This document shows positions 33,975-41,058 of a stretch of 41,058 bases of DNA, one piece after another. The position numbers were made by a program, and so were the translations under genes. The notes under the pieces were generated by a model that worked only from the letters and a program-made list of their open reading frames with translations, was not told the DNA's origin and searched no databases. The first letter of the stretch is position 1; each line of letters starts with the position of its first letter. The stretch comes from Candidatus Lambdaproteobacteria bacterium (GTDB lineage Bacteria; SAR324; JACQKK01): contig JACQKK010000002.1 in the NCBI GenBank assembly GCA_016204605.1, positions 1 through 41,058 on the forward strand. The letters run 5' to 3'.

Positions 33975-34721
33975 GTGAACCGAACACCCCCATCCGAACG
34001 CCCCGCACGTCCCGCGCCCGGCCGCCGCCGGGCGCCCGCGGGCGCTGCCCCGCCGCCGGGGAACCCCCTCGGGCCGGCGTTCTTCGACCGGGACGCGCAG
34101 GCGGTGGCCCGCGACCTGCTGGGCAAGGTGCTGGCCCATCGCGTGGACAGACTCTGGCTCCAGGCGCTCATCATCGAGGCCGAGGCCTACTACCTGGAGG
34201 AGAAGGGCAGCCATGCCTCGCTGGGCTATACGGAGAAACGCCGGGCGCTCTTCATGCCCCCGGGCACCATCTACATGTACTACGCCCGCGGCGGCGACTC
34301 CTTCAACGTGAGCTGCCGGGGCGCCGGCAACGCCGTGCTCGTGAAATCGGGCTATCCGCTGCCGGATGCGCCGGACGAGGCGGCGATGCTGGCCCGCATG
34401 ACGGCGCTCAACCGCCTGCCCTCCGGCCAGGCGCGCCCCCCGCAGCGGCTCTGCGCGGGCCAGACCCTGCTGTGCCGGGCACTGGGGCTGCGCGTGCCGG
34501 AGTGGGACGGGCGGCTGCCCGACGGGCGGAAGCTGGCCCTGCTCGATATCGGGCGGCGGCCCTCGCGCATCGTGCGCACCGCACGCCTGGGCATTCCCCC
34601 TGGCCGGGACGATCACCTCCCCTACCGCTACGTCGATGCCGACTACGCCCGCTTCTGCACGCGGAACCCCCTGGGCCGCGGGCAGCGGGCGGCGCGCGAG
34701 GGGGAACCGCGCCGCCCGTAG
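33975..34721 (+). CDS. DNA-3-methyladenine glycosylase (AAG/MPG type)
   Basis: The 248-residue protein has a Pro/Arg-rich N-terminal tail and then the AAG fold: LGPAFFDRDAQAVARDLLGK, the catalytic Glu region LIIEAEAYYLEEKGSHAS, and ALFMPPGTIYMYYARGGDSF with NVSC. It excises alkylated purines during base-excision repair. The start is an assumed GTG at 33975; no Shine-Dalgarno precedes it, and the first conserved residues begin about 30 codons later, so the true start may be downstream. Confidence 0.88.
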   Translation: MNRTPPSERPARPAPGRRRAPAGAAPPPGNPLGPAFFDRDAQAVARDLLGKVLAHRVDRLWLQALIIEAEAYYLEEKGSHASLGYTEKRRALFMPPGTIYMYYARGGDSFNVSCRGAGNAVLVKSGYPLPDAPDEAAMLARMTALNRLPSGQARPPQRLCAGQTLLCRALGLRVPEWDGRLPDGRKLALLDIGRRPSRIVRTARLGIPPGRDDHLPYRYVDADYARFCTRNPLGRGQRAAREGEPRRP

Positions 34722-34888
34722 CCGTCGCGTCTCGCGCGCCAAGGCGGAACCGCTCCGGAGTCGGCCGGCGGGCCTGCACTCGCCGGGGGCAGGTTTGCAA
34801 TGGGGGCGGCGGAATGGTATTGAGGAGCATCCGCCACCTGTGCCTCGATCAGCGAGGCCCCCGCTGCGCCATTTTCGAGGGATCGCGC

Positions 34889-35920
34889 ATGAAACGGTTA
34901 CATCGGGCATTCGCCGGCAGCATCGTGGCCCTGCTCGCGGCCGTGCTGCCCCTGGGCGCCACGTTCGCGCAGGACACCGTGTCGAGGGAGATTCGCGATA
35001 CCGAGGTGCAGTTGCGCAAGGACACGGCGAGCCAATTGCTCCGCGAACGGCTGCTCAGCCTGTACTACCTGAGGGGCGTGGACCAGCTCTGGAACTACGA
35101 GTACGGCCACGCCGCCGATTCCTTCCGCAAAGGCTTGGCCTATGCCGATCGGATGCCGGACACGGCGCCCATGGTGAAGGAGGCGCGCTACGCCTTGGCC
35201 ACGAGCCTGTTCCAGGCCGGCAAGGCGAACGAGGCCATCCCGCTGCTCCAGTCGATCCGCAGCGTCGATCCGGAACTGCGCAAGGTCAGCTACCTGCTGG
35301 GCGTGGTGCTGGCCGCCTCCGGCGATGCCGCCGGTTTCGACAAGGGGCTGGAGCTGCTGACCGGCCTGGCTGGCAGGCAGGGCACGACCGAAGCCCCGCT
35401 GGCCACCCGCTCCGCGGCACGCCTGGCCAACAACATGGCCGTGGTGCTGCACGCCGTGGGCAAGACCGATGGCGCCGCCAAGCTGATGGCCGACGTGCGC
35501 AAGCTCGGCGACAAGCCCGGCGCCTCGAGCGATGAGAACCTGAGAATCATGTATGCCACGGGCGTGTACACGCTCGACGCGGACCCGTTCACGTCCGTGA
35601 CGATGTTGGAGCTGGTCAAGGCGGCCTCGCCCGATTACAGGCCCAGCTCCGGCAGCCCGGATCTGAAGACCCTGCTCAGCGGTGCCTATTACCGGGCGGC
35701 CCTGCGTCACCTGGCCCAGGGCGGCGTCGCGCCCGGCCGCGACGCGCTCGCGCTGCTCGACAAGCTGGAGGCGCTCGAAGGCAAGAACGCGATCGATATC
35801 CACCACGCCAAGGCCGTGGCCCACAAGGTGGACGGCAACGATGCCGCCTCGCAGCGCGAGCTGGAAACGATCCGCACCCTGGACCCAGCCTACTTCGCCC
35901 GCATCAACATCGGCGGCTAG
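34889..35920 (+). CDS. Secreted helical-repeat (TPR-like) protein
   Basis: The 343-residue precursor has a signal peptide ending GATFAQD (about residue 28). Helical-pair repeats resembling TPR follow, for example AADSFRKGLAYADRMP, ARYALATSLFQAGKANEAIP and YLLGVVLAASGDAAGFDKGL. TPR proteins scaffold envelope complexes. No partner gene is adjacent. ATG 34889 is chosen for the clean signal peptide. Function unknown. Confidence 0.78.
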   Translation: MKRLHRAFAGSIVALLAAVLPLGATFAQDTVSREIRDTEVQLRKDTASQLLRERLLSLYYLRGVDQLWNYEYGHAADSFRKGLAYADRMPDTAPMVKEARYALATSLFQAGKANEAIPLLQSIRSVDPELRKVSYLLGVVLAASGDAAGFDKGLELLTGLAGRQGTTEAPLATRSAARLANNMAVVLHAVGKTDGAAKLMADVRKLGDKPGASSDENLRIMYATGVYTLDADPFTSVTMLELVKAASPDYRPSSGSPDLKTLLSGAYYRAALRHLAQGGVAPGRDALALLDKLEALEGKNAIDIHHAKAVAHKVDGNDAASQRELETIRTLDPAYFARINIGG

Positions 35921-36046
35921 GCAGCAGCCCCGCTGGCCTCGCGCGCATCCCGCGACGCGAGGCCGCCTCTTCCCCCCGCCTCTGCTTGAGCACTGTCACC
36001 GCTATTGCGGTTCCCGTCATCCCCGGGCGGTCTGCGACCACACGGA

Positions 36047-36075
36047 TTGCGGGCGCCCGATTTGCGCCATAGACT
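36047..36075 (+). promoter_or_regulatory. Candidate promoter of mrp
   Basis: TTGCGG (36047-36052), 17 bases, TAGACT (36070-36075), about 95 bases ahead of the mrp start. A reasonable sigma70 pair; no other stronger pair was seen in this gap. Confidence 0.4.
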
Positions 36076-36169
36076 GGCGTATATGACGTGCCGCCTGCCA
36101 CCGGTGCGGGCACGCTCCGCATCCGGCAGCCGCGGCTCCCCTTGACGCTCGTCAGCTCACGGAACGATC

Positions 36170-37327
36170 ATGCCCTCCCTCGAAGAACAGTTCGAACAGG
36201 CGCTCACCGAAATCATGGTGGGCGAGACCGGCAAGCACCTGCTGGAAGCCGAGGCCGTCACCGAGTGCCTGGTCAACGGCGACCGCGCGACCGTCACGCT
36301 GCGCCTGCCGGCCGATCCCACGCTGCGCCGGCGGGTGAGCGCGCAGGTGGAGGCGCGCCTCGGCAAGATCCCGGGCATCCAGGCCGTCAAGGTGCAGATG
36401 GCAGATCCCCAGCCCGATGGCCAGCCGGGCACCTGGCCGGCGGAGCGCCAGGCCCATGCCCATCCGCCCGGCGACGGCCACGGCCACGGGCACGCCCACG
36501 CGCCGGCCCAGCCCGCGCCCGGCCAGCCTCGCGGGCCCCAGCGCCCGAAGCGCCAGGTGTACCTGGACAACTACGGGGCCGTGATCGCGGTGGCGAGCGG
36601 CAAGGGCGGCGTGGGGAAATCCACGGTGGCGGTGAACCTGGCGGTCTCGCTCGCCAACCTGGGCCACCGCGTGGCGCTGTTCGACGCCGATATCTATGGC
36701 CCGAGCGTGCCGATCATGATGGGCATCCGCAACGCCAAGCCGCAGATGAACGACAACCGCCTGGTGCCGATCCGCAAGTTCGGCCTGGACGTGCTCTCGA
36801 TCGGCAACCTGGTCGATGAGTCCACCGCCACCATCTGGCGCGGGCCGATCGTCCATCAGGTGATCGAGCAGTTGCTGCGCGACACCGATTGGCCCGGGGG
36901 CGACTTCGCGGTGATCGACCTGCCGCCCGGCACGGGCGATACCCAGCTCACGCTTTCCCAGGTCTGCGAGATCACGGGGGCGGTGATCGTCTCCACCCCC
37001 CAGGACGTGGCCCTGCTCGATGCCATCAAGGGCGTGGCCATGTTCCAGAAGGTCGATATCCCGGTGGTGGGGCTGATCGAGAACATGAGCAGCTTCATCT
37101 GCCCCCACTGCAACAAGGAGACCCCGATCTTCGACGTGGGCAACGCCAAGAAGGCCGCCACCCAGCACGGCATCCCGTTCCTGGGCCGCATCCCGATCGA
37201 GCTCGCCATCCGCGAGGGCGGCGATGCCGGCGTGCCCGTGGCCACCGCCAAGGCCGCCACCCCGAGCAAGCTCGCCTTCGAGGAGATCGCCAAAAACCTG
37301 ATGGAGGCGCTGAAGAACCTGGGGTGA
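36170..37327 (+). CDS. mrp: Mrp/ApbC-type iron-sulfur cluster carrier ATPase
   Basis: The 385-residue protein has an N-terminal MIP18-like (DUF59) domain (residues 1-85). A His/Pro-rich linker (~90-125, including PGDGHGHGHAHAP) follows. Then comes the NTPase with the deviant Walker A G144-K-G-G-V-G-K-S-T152, the DADIYGPS Walker A' region and the cluster-binding C311-P-H-C314. It carries [4Fe-4S] clusters to apoproteins as a dimer. The His-rich linker is an unusual addition and could bind metal. Confidence 0.95.
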   Translation: MPSLEEQFEQALTEIMVGETGKHLLEAEAVTECLVNGDRATVTLRLPADPTLRRRVSAQVEARLGKIPGIQAVKVQMADPQPDGQPGTWPAERQAHAHPPGDGHGHGHAHAPAQPAPGQPRGPQRPKRQVYLDNYGAVIAVASGKGGVGKSTVAVNLAVSLANLGHRVALFDADIYGPSVPIMMGIRNAKPQMNDNRLVPIRKFGLDVLSIGNLVDESTATIWRGPIVHQVIEQLLRDTDWPGGDFAVIDLPPGTGDTQLTLSQVCEITGAVIVSTPQDVALLDAIKGVAMFQKVDIPVVGLIENMSSFICPHCNKETPIFDVGNAKKAATQHGIPFLGRIPIELAIREGGDAGVPVATAKAATPSKLAFEEIAKNLMEALKNLG

Positions 37328-37339
37328 GCGCGCCTCATG

Positions 37340-37385
37340 CGGCGCCCCCACCCCGGCCATCCCCCGCGAGGAGGGAGGGAGAACC
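37340..37385. repeat. Dispersed C/G-rich palindromic element (copy 3, degenerate)
   Basis: GCGCCCCCACCCCGGCCATC followed by CCCCGCGAGGAGGGAGGGAG resembles the other intergenic elements, with weaker arms. It lies between the convergent mrp and Crp/Fnr genes. Confidence 0.45.
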
Positions 37386-37491
37386 GCCCAGGGGCATCAT
37401 GGCGGGGGTGCGCCATCCGTCGGGGAACGGCCAGACTCCTGACAGGGCGGCCCAGCTCGGAGCAGCGGCGTTCGATGCCCGCCGCCGCCGG

Positions 37492-38178
37492 TCAGGCCGG
37501 GCCGCCGTTGCCTTCGGCGAGGAAGCGGCGGTGGGCCTGGAGCCGCTCCCGGGCGACCACCTCGACCCGCCCGCGTCCCAGGCGGACGAGGCCGTTGCGC
37601 TCGAGGTCCTTGAGGATGCGGCTGATCACCTCCCGCACCGACCCCAGCTCGACGGCCAGTTGGGCGTGGGTGAGCTCGACCACTGGTTTCGCGGGTGGCG
37701 CGGTGCGCTGCAGCAGGCGCTCGACGAGCCGCAGGTCCACCCGCCGGAACACCAGCTCCTCCACCACGGCCATCACCTCGGCCAGCCGGTCCGCCAGCCC
37801 CTGCAGCACGAACGCCTGGAGCTTGGGAAAGCGCTCCATCAACTGGCGGAAGACATGGCCGGGCAGCGCCAGCAGGTGCACGTCCTCCTCGGCCTCGGCC
37901 ATGGCCGGGTAGCGCTGCTCGGTCAGGGTGCACGAGGTGGACATGATGCAGGTCTCGCCCGGCAGCACCCGGTAGAGCGTCACCTCCCGCCCCGATTCGC
38001 CGAGCTTGTACACGCGGATCACCCCCGCGAGCAGGAACGGCACGAACGGGCACGGCCCGCCGCTGTCGTAGAGCACCGTGCCGCGCCGATAGCGCCGCTC
38101 CATGCCCTGCCGGCCGACGGCATCGGCCAGGCTCCCTTCGAGGAAGGGGAACAGGCTCGTCGCTGTCGAGAGGTCCAT
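37492..38178 (-). CDS. Crp/Fnr-family transcriptional regulator
   Basis: The 228-residue protein has an N-terminal cyclic-nucleotide-binding-type beta-barrel (residues ~8-125: VLYDSGGPCPFVPFLLAGVI, GREVTLYRVLPGETCIM) and a C-terminal helix-turn-helix. The recognition helix (GSVREVISRILKDLERNG) has the R-E-x3-R pattern used by CRP to read TGTGA. It has Cys at ~43 and two near 79-84 (ETCIMSTSC), but not the classical FNR four-cysteine N-terminus. It may be the regulator of the TGTGA-N6-TCACA site at 32881. ATG 38178; it follows the Mla-type ATPase by 24 bases. Confidence 0.9.
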   Translation of the reverse strand: MDLSTATSLFPFLEGSLADAVGRQGMERRYRRGTVLYDSGGPCPFVPFLLAGVIRVYKLGESGREVTLYRVLPGETCIMSTSCTLTEQRYPAMAEAEEDVHLLALPGHVFRQLMERFPKLQAFVLQGLADRLAEVMAVVEELVFRRVDLRLVERLLQRTAPPAKPVVELTHAQLAVELGSVREVISRILKDLERNGLVRLGRGRVEVVARERLQAHRRFLAEGNGGPA

Positions 38179-38202
38179 GGCCGCCCGGCGCCCGTGGCGC
38201 CC

Positions 38203-39000
38203 TCAGTACGGCCCTTGGGAGCGGCCGTGGAGGAACTGCTGGAGGATCGGGTTGGGGTTCTCCTGCAGCGAACGGGGGGTGCCCTCGGCGATGATCCTGC
38301 CCTTGTAGAGCATGCACACCTTGTCCGCGATCGTCATCGAGTTGGCCAGGTTGTGGGAGATCACCAGACAGGTGATCCTGAACTGATCCCGCAATTCCAT
38401 GATCAGCTCGCCGATGGCGGTGGTGGTGACGGGGTCCAGCCCCGACTCGGGCTCGTCGAACAGCATGATCTTGGGCTGAAGCATGATGGCCCGGGCCACC
38501 CCCACCCGCTTCTTCATCCCGCCGGAGAGATCGGCGGGCATCTTCGCTTCGGTGCCCGGCAGCCCCACCCGCGCCAGCATCTCCGCCACCCGCTCGCGGA
38601 TGGCGGGCTCCTTGAGCTTGGTATGCTCCCGCAGCGGAAACGCGACGTTCTCGTAGACCGACATGGAATCGAACAGTGCTGAGTATTGGAAGGACATCCC
38701 GATCGCCTTCTGCAGTTCGAGCCGCTGGAGCTCGTTCAGCGTGCTCACGTCCACGCCATCGATGACGATCCGTCCCGCATCGGGGGTGATGAACCCCATG
38801 ATCAGCTTGAGGATGGTGGACTTGCCGTGGCCGGAGCCGCCCATCACGACCGTGATCCGGCCCTTGGGCACCATCAGCTCCAGCGCATCGAGGATCAGGC
38901 GGCCGCCCAGGCGCTTGTCCAACCGCTCGAGCAGGATCATCGGCTGCGCCGCGGCCTCGGCGGGCGCTGGCGTGCTGGCAAGAGGCGCGGACGCTTCCAT
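38203..39000 (-). CDS. Mla/Mce-type ABC transporter ATPase
   Basis: The 265-residue ATPase has Walker A GGSGHGKST, the ABC signature LSGGMKKRVGVARA, Walker B IMLFDEPESGLDP and the switch His in VISHNLANS. GMKKR is characteristic of MlaF/MkL-type ATPases of phospholipid transport. No mlaE, mlaD or mce gene is next to it, so it is an orphan here. The extended Ala/Pro-rich N-terminus (~20 residues from ATG 39000) may reflect an upstream start choice; an internal ATG before ILLERLDKRLGG is possible. Confidence 0.88.
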   Translation of the reverse strand: MEASAPLASTPAPAEAAAQPMILLERLDKRLGGRLILDALELMVPKGRITVVMGGSGHGKSTILKLIMGFITPDAGRIVIDGVDVSTLNELQRLELQKAIGMSFQYSALFDSMSVYENVAFPLREHTKLKEPAIRERVAEMLARVGLPGTEAKMPADLSGGMKKRVGVARAIMLQPKIMLFDEPESGLDPVTTTAIGELIMELRDQFRITCLVISHNLANSMTIADKVCMLYKGRIIAEGTPRSLQENPNPILQQFLHGRSQGPY

Positions 39001-39110
39001 AGGCAATCGGCGCAGCCGGCAACTGCCGGGCCGGGGAGGGGGGCACGCCCGCCACCCGCCCGGGCGGGGGCTGGACCTGCCCGGAGCTGAGGCGGCCCCG
39101 CTCAGGCCGC

Positions 39111-39590
39111 TCAGCCGCTGACCATGTGCCGCAGCAGCTCGAGCAGGTTCGTGCTGGTGACGATCCCCTGCAGCCGGTTCTGCCCGTCCACGACGGGCAC
39201 GGAGTGCACCCGGTGCTCGAGGAACAGCGCCACGGCCTGCTCCACCGAAGCCTCCGGCGGCAGGGTGTGCAGCACCTTCGCCATGATCTCGCTGAGGGGG
39301 AGCAGCATATCGAGCGTGGCGTGGTACTCCTCGTCGCGGGTCATCCCCTTGCCGTGCAACACGTGGCGCAGCACGTCGGTCTCGGTGACCAGCCCCACCA
39401 GCGTCCGCTCCTCGCCGGTGACGATGGGGACGTGGCGGATCTCCTTGTCCTGCATCAGGTGCATGGCATCCATCACCAGGTCCCCAGGCGCCAGCGTGTA
39501 GGTGACCTGGGTCATCACCGAGCGCAGGGTCAGCGGACGGGGATCGGGGTCGCCCTCGCCCCTCTCGTAGAACCAGAACTTGCGGGTCAT
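39111..39590 (-). CDS. Paired CBS-domain protein (copy 2)
   Basis: The 159-residue protein has two CBS repeats (MQDKEIRHVPIVTGEERTLV with GLVTETDVLRHVL; VHSVPVVDGQNRLQGIVTST with NLLELL). It precedes the Mla-type ATPase on the same strand and could regulate it by nucleotide binding. ATG 39590. Confidence 0.9.
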   Translation of the reverse strand: MTRKFWFYERGEGDPDPRPLTLRSVMTQVTYTLAPGDLVMDAMHLMQDKEIRHVPIVTGEERTLVGLVTETDVLRHVLHGKGMTRDEEYHATLDMLLPLSEIMAKVLHTLPPEASVEQAVALFLEHRVHSVPVVDGQNRLQGIVTSTNLLELLRHMVSG

Positions 39591-39682
39591 GCGGTTGCTC
39601 TCGCGTCCGGGTCGATCCGGGAGTGCGCCTCCGGCCGGGCGCCTCTCCGGCCGGCGCTCCGACCCATTCTAACACGGGGTGC

Positions 39683-40351
39683 TCAGGGCGGCGAGGAGTT
39701 GCGCTCCGGCTGGAGGTCCTGCACGAGCTGCACGGCCGCATCGACGTCGTCCATCACCCGGAACAGGTCGAGATCCGCCGCGGCGATCAGCCCTTCCGCC
39801 ACCAGGTGCTGGCGGATCCAGTCGATCAGGCCGCTCCAGTAGCCGGAGCCCATCATCACGATGGGGAAGGGCCGGATCTTCTGCGTCTGCACGAGGGTCA
39901 GGGTCTCGAACATCTCGTCGAGCGTGCCGAAGCCGCCGGGCAGCAGGAAGAACGCGCTCGAGTACTTGACCAGCATCACCTTGCGCACGAAGAAGTAGCG
40001 GAATCCCAGATTGTGGGTCAGGTAGGGATTGGTCTGCTGCTCGCGGGGCAACTGGATGTTCAGCCCCACCGTGCGCCCGCCCGCCTCGAACGCGCCGCGG
40101 CTGGCCGCCTCCATGGCGCCGGGCCCGCCGCCCGTGAACACGCAGTAGCCGCGCTCGGCCAGCTTGCGACCCAGCGCGCGCCCGATCGCATAGTAGGGGT
40201 GGTTCTCGCCCACCCGCGCCGAGCCGTAGATGCTCACCGCCGGCAGATACTTCGGCAGGACATCGAAGCCCTCCACGAATTCCCCGATGATGCGGAACAG
40301 GCGCCAGGATTCCTGGCGCTCCAGCTCGTTGATGAGGTAATTCGTGGCCAT
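39683..40351 (-). CDS. LOG-family protein (TIGR00730, lysine-decarboxylase-like fold)
   Basis: The 222-residue protein has the LOG signatures GGGPGAMEAASRGAFEAGG and LPGGFGTLDEMFE. Members are nucleoside 5'-monophosphate phosphoribohydrolases; only some make cytokinin. It begins MATNYLINELERQESWRLF, giving a longer N-terminal helix than minimal LOG proteins. ATG 40351 follows GGGAGCCGCC. Confidence 0.92.
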   Translation of the reverse strand: MATNYLINELERQESWRLFRIIGEFVEGFDVLPKYLPAVSIYGSARVGENHPYYAIGRALGRKLAERGYCVFTGGGPGAMEAASRGAFEAGGRTVGLNIQLPREQQTNPYLTHNLGFRYFFVRKVMLVKYSSAFFLLPGGFGTLDEMFETLTLVQTQKIRPFPIVMMGSGYWSGLIDWIRQHLVAEGLIAAADLDLFRVMDDVDAAVQLVQDLQPERNSSPP

Positions 40352-40780
40352 CGGCGGCTCCCAGGATGATCCCCGGCATCGAATGCAAGGGGACGAGCAT
40401 CCCATGCACGCCCCGCGCCCGGCAAGGGGCTGCCCCCGCCCCTTTCCGTCCGCACGCGGGCGGCGGCAGGGGAGCTTGGCGTCTCTGCCGACCCTGGTGG
40501 CGATGGGAAGAAGACAGGCGGGACACGACCGAGGGCGACGCCGGGCGGCGAGCGAGAGCCGGTGCCGGCCGAAGGCGCAAACCGGCCTTGCCGGCTCGAC
40601 GCACGCAAGCCGGGCGCGTGCACTCGCACCCCGGCGCGCGCCTCGCGCGGGCAGGCGGTGGCCGTCCGTCGCAGATCCTCGCCCAGCACCATTCCCCGTC
40701 CCCACCTGGTGGGGAGGGTGCCCGCAGGGCAGGGTGGGGACGATGGGGTCCGAGCCGCCCCCCAGCCCGAGCGCCCCGGC
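40352..40780. other. Intergenic region between LOG gene and DUF302 gene
   Basis: About 430 bases with no supported gene. It contains palindromic element copy 4 at 40693-40745. No promoter is clear. Confidence 0.5.
40693..40745. repeat. Dispersed C/G-rich palindromic element (copy 4)
   Basis: CCCCACC-T-GGTGGGG (40700-40714), then a tail GGGTGCCCGCAGGGCAGGGT ending GGGGACG. The order matches the reverse complement of copy 2 (16776-16840). Confidence 0.65.
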
Positions 40781-41058
40781 CTAGGGCAGCGCCTCGAGGG
40801 CCGCGAGGAGCTTGGTGCGCGCCTCCTGGGCGACCGGCGCCAGCTCCCTGCGGCCGGTCAGCTCGACCATGGCCTCGGGGTCCATGGCGGAGACGATGGT
40901 GTTGCCGCTGCCCGCCTCCTCGTACACCGTGACGTTGCAGGGCAGCAGCAGCCCCACCTCCGGGACGGCGCTCAACGCCCGGAAGGCGAGCGGCGGGTTG
41001 CAGGCGCCGAGGATCACGTACTTGGTGAAGTCCTTGTCCAGCTTCGCCTTGAGGGTGG
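40781..41058 (-). CDS. DUF302-domain protein (5' part outside window)
   Basis: The visible ~92 residues, TLKAKLDKDFTKYVILGACN, then PPLAFRAL and VGLLLPCNVTVYEE, are the core of DUF302. The two conserved Cys (GACN and LPCN) are present. DUF302 proteins are small and of unknown function, often near thiol or sulfur metabolism genes. The N-terminus lies beyond the right edge. Confidence 0.88.
   Translation of the reverse strand, partial: TLKAKLDKDFTKYVILGACNPPLAFRALSAVPEVGLLLPCNVTVYEEAGSGNTIVSAMDPEAMVELTGRRELAPVAQEARTKLLAALEALP

Overview
This is a very GC-rich chromosomal window from a bacterium. The gene set suggests a metabolically versatile, respiring member of the Pseudomonadota or a nearby high-GC lineage: acyl-CoA catabolism, a ferredoxin-linked 2-oxoacid oxidoreductase, c-type cytochromes with CcdA/TlpA maturation proteins, a CRP-type operator and a CIRCE-controlled clpB. 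No rRNA or tRNA gene is visible, so the placement is an inference. All identifications come from reading motifs and recalled family patterns. No database search was run.

Layout. (1) 1-2334: an ArsR regulator fused to a methyltransferase (cut by the left edge), then about 550 nt that look like a free-standing structured RNA with its own promoter and terminator, then a small four-helix membrane protein. (2) 2665-5405: clpB behind a CIRCE element. (3) 5478-13418: an acyl-CoA dehydrogenase and a divergent acyl-CoA ligase, a Glu/Leu/Phe/Val-type amino-acid dehydrogenase and a three-gene 2-oxoacid:ferredoxin oxidoreductase. Together they could convert an amino acid to a 2-oxoacid, then to acyl-CoA, then to enoyl-CoA. 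(4) 13680-19231: a leftward cluster of a CaiB-type CoA transferase, a MaoC-like double-hotdog protein and two paralogous proteins of unknown function; one of these carries an N-terminal UGSC-like domain that lacks the namesake Sec/Cys. (5) 19487-27143: a long leftward redox and metal-associated cluster with two CcdA-like transporters, a TlpA thioredoxin, DUF1573, DUF2933, SHOCT, small Cys/His-rich proteins and cytochromes. It starts at a promoter whose spacer holds a CsoR-like palindrome and ends near an inverted, heme-less copy of its cytochrome c. (6) 27329-28331: two decayed fragments, a response-regulator receiver and a type ISP restriction-modification C-terminus. (7) 28533-32116: peptide-type ABC binding protein, small conserved protein, lipoprotein and MFS transporter. 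(8) 32221-35920: CBS protein, tandem thioredoxins behind a perfect CRP-type site, a 29-residue membrane peptide, 3-methyladenine glycosylase and a secreted TPR-like protein. (9) 36170-41058: Mrp ATPase, a Crp/Fnr regulator, an Mla-type ATPase, a second CBS protein, a LOG-family protein and a DUF302 protein cut by the right edge.

The most promising undescribed material is the UGSC-like/paralog cluster with CaiB and MaoC, the metal and thiol redox operon with its CsoR-like operator, the unassigned structured RNA, and the -41.5 CRP geometry in front of the thioredoxin pair.
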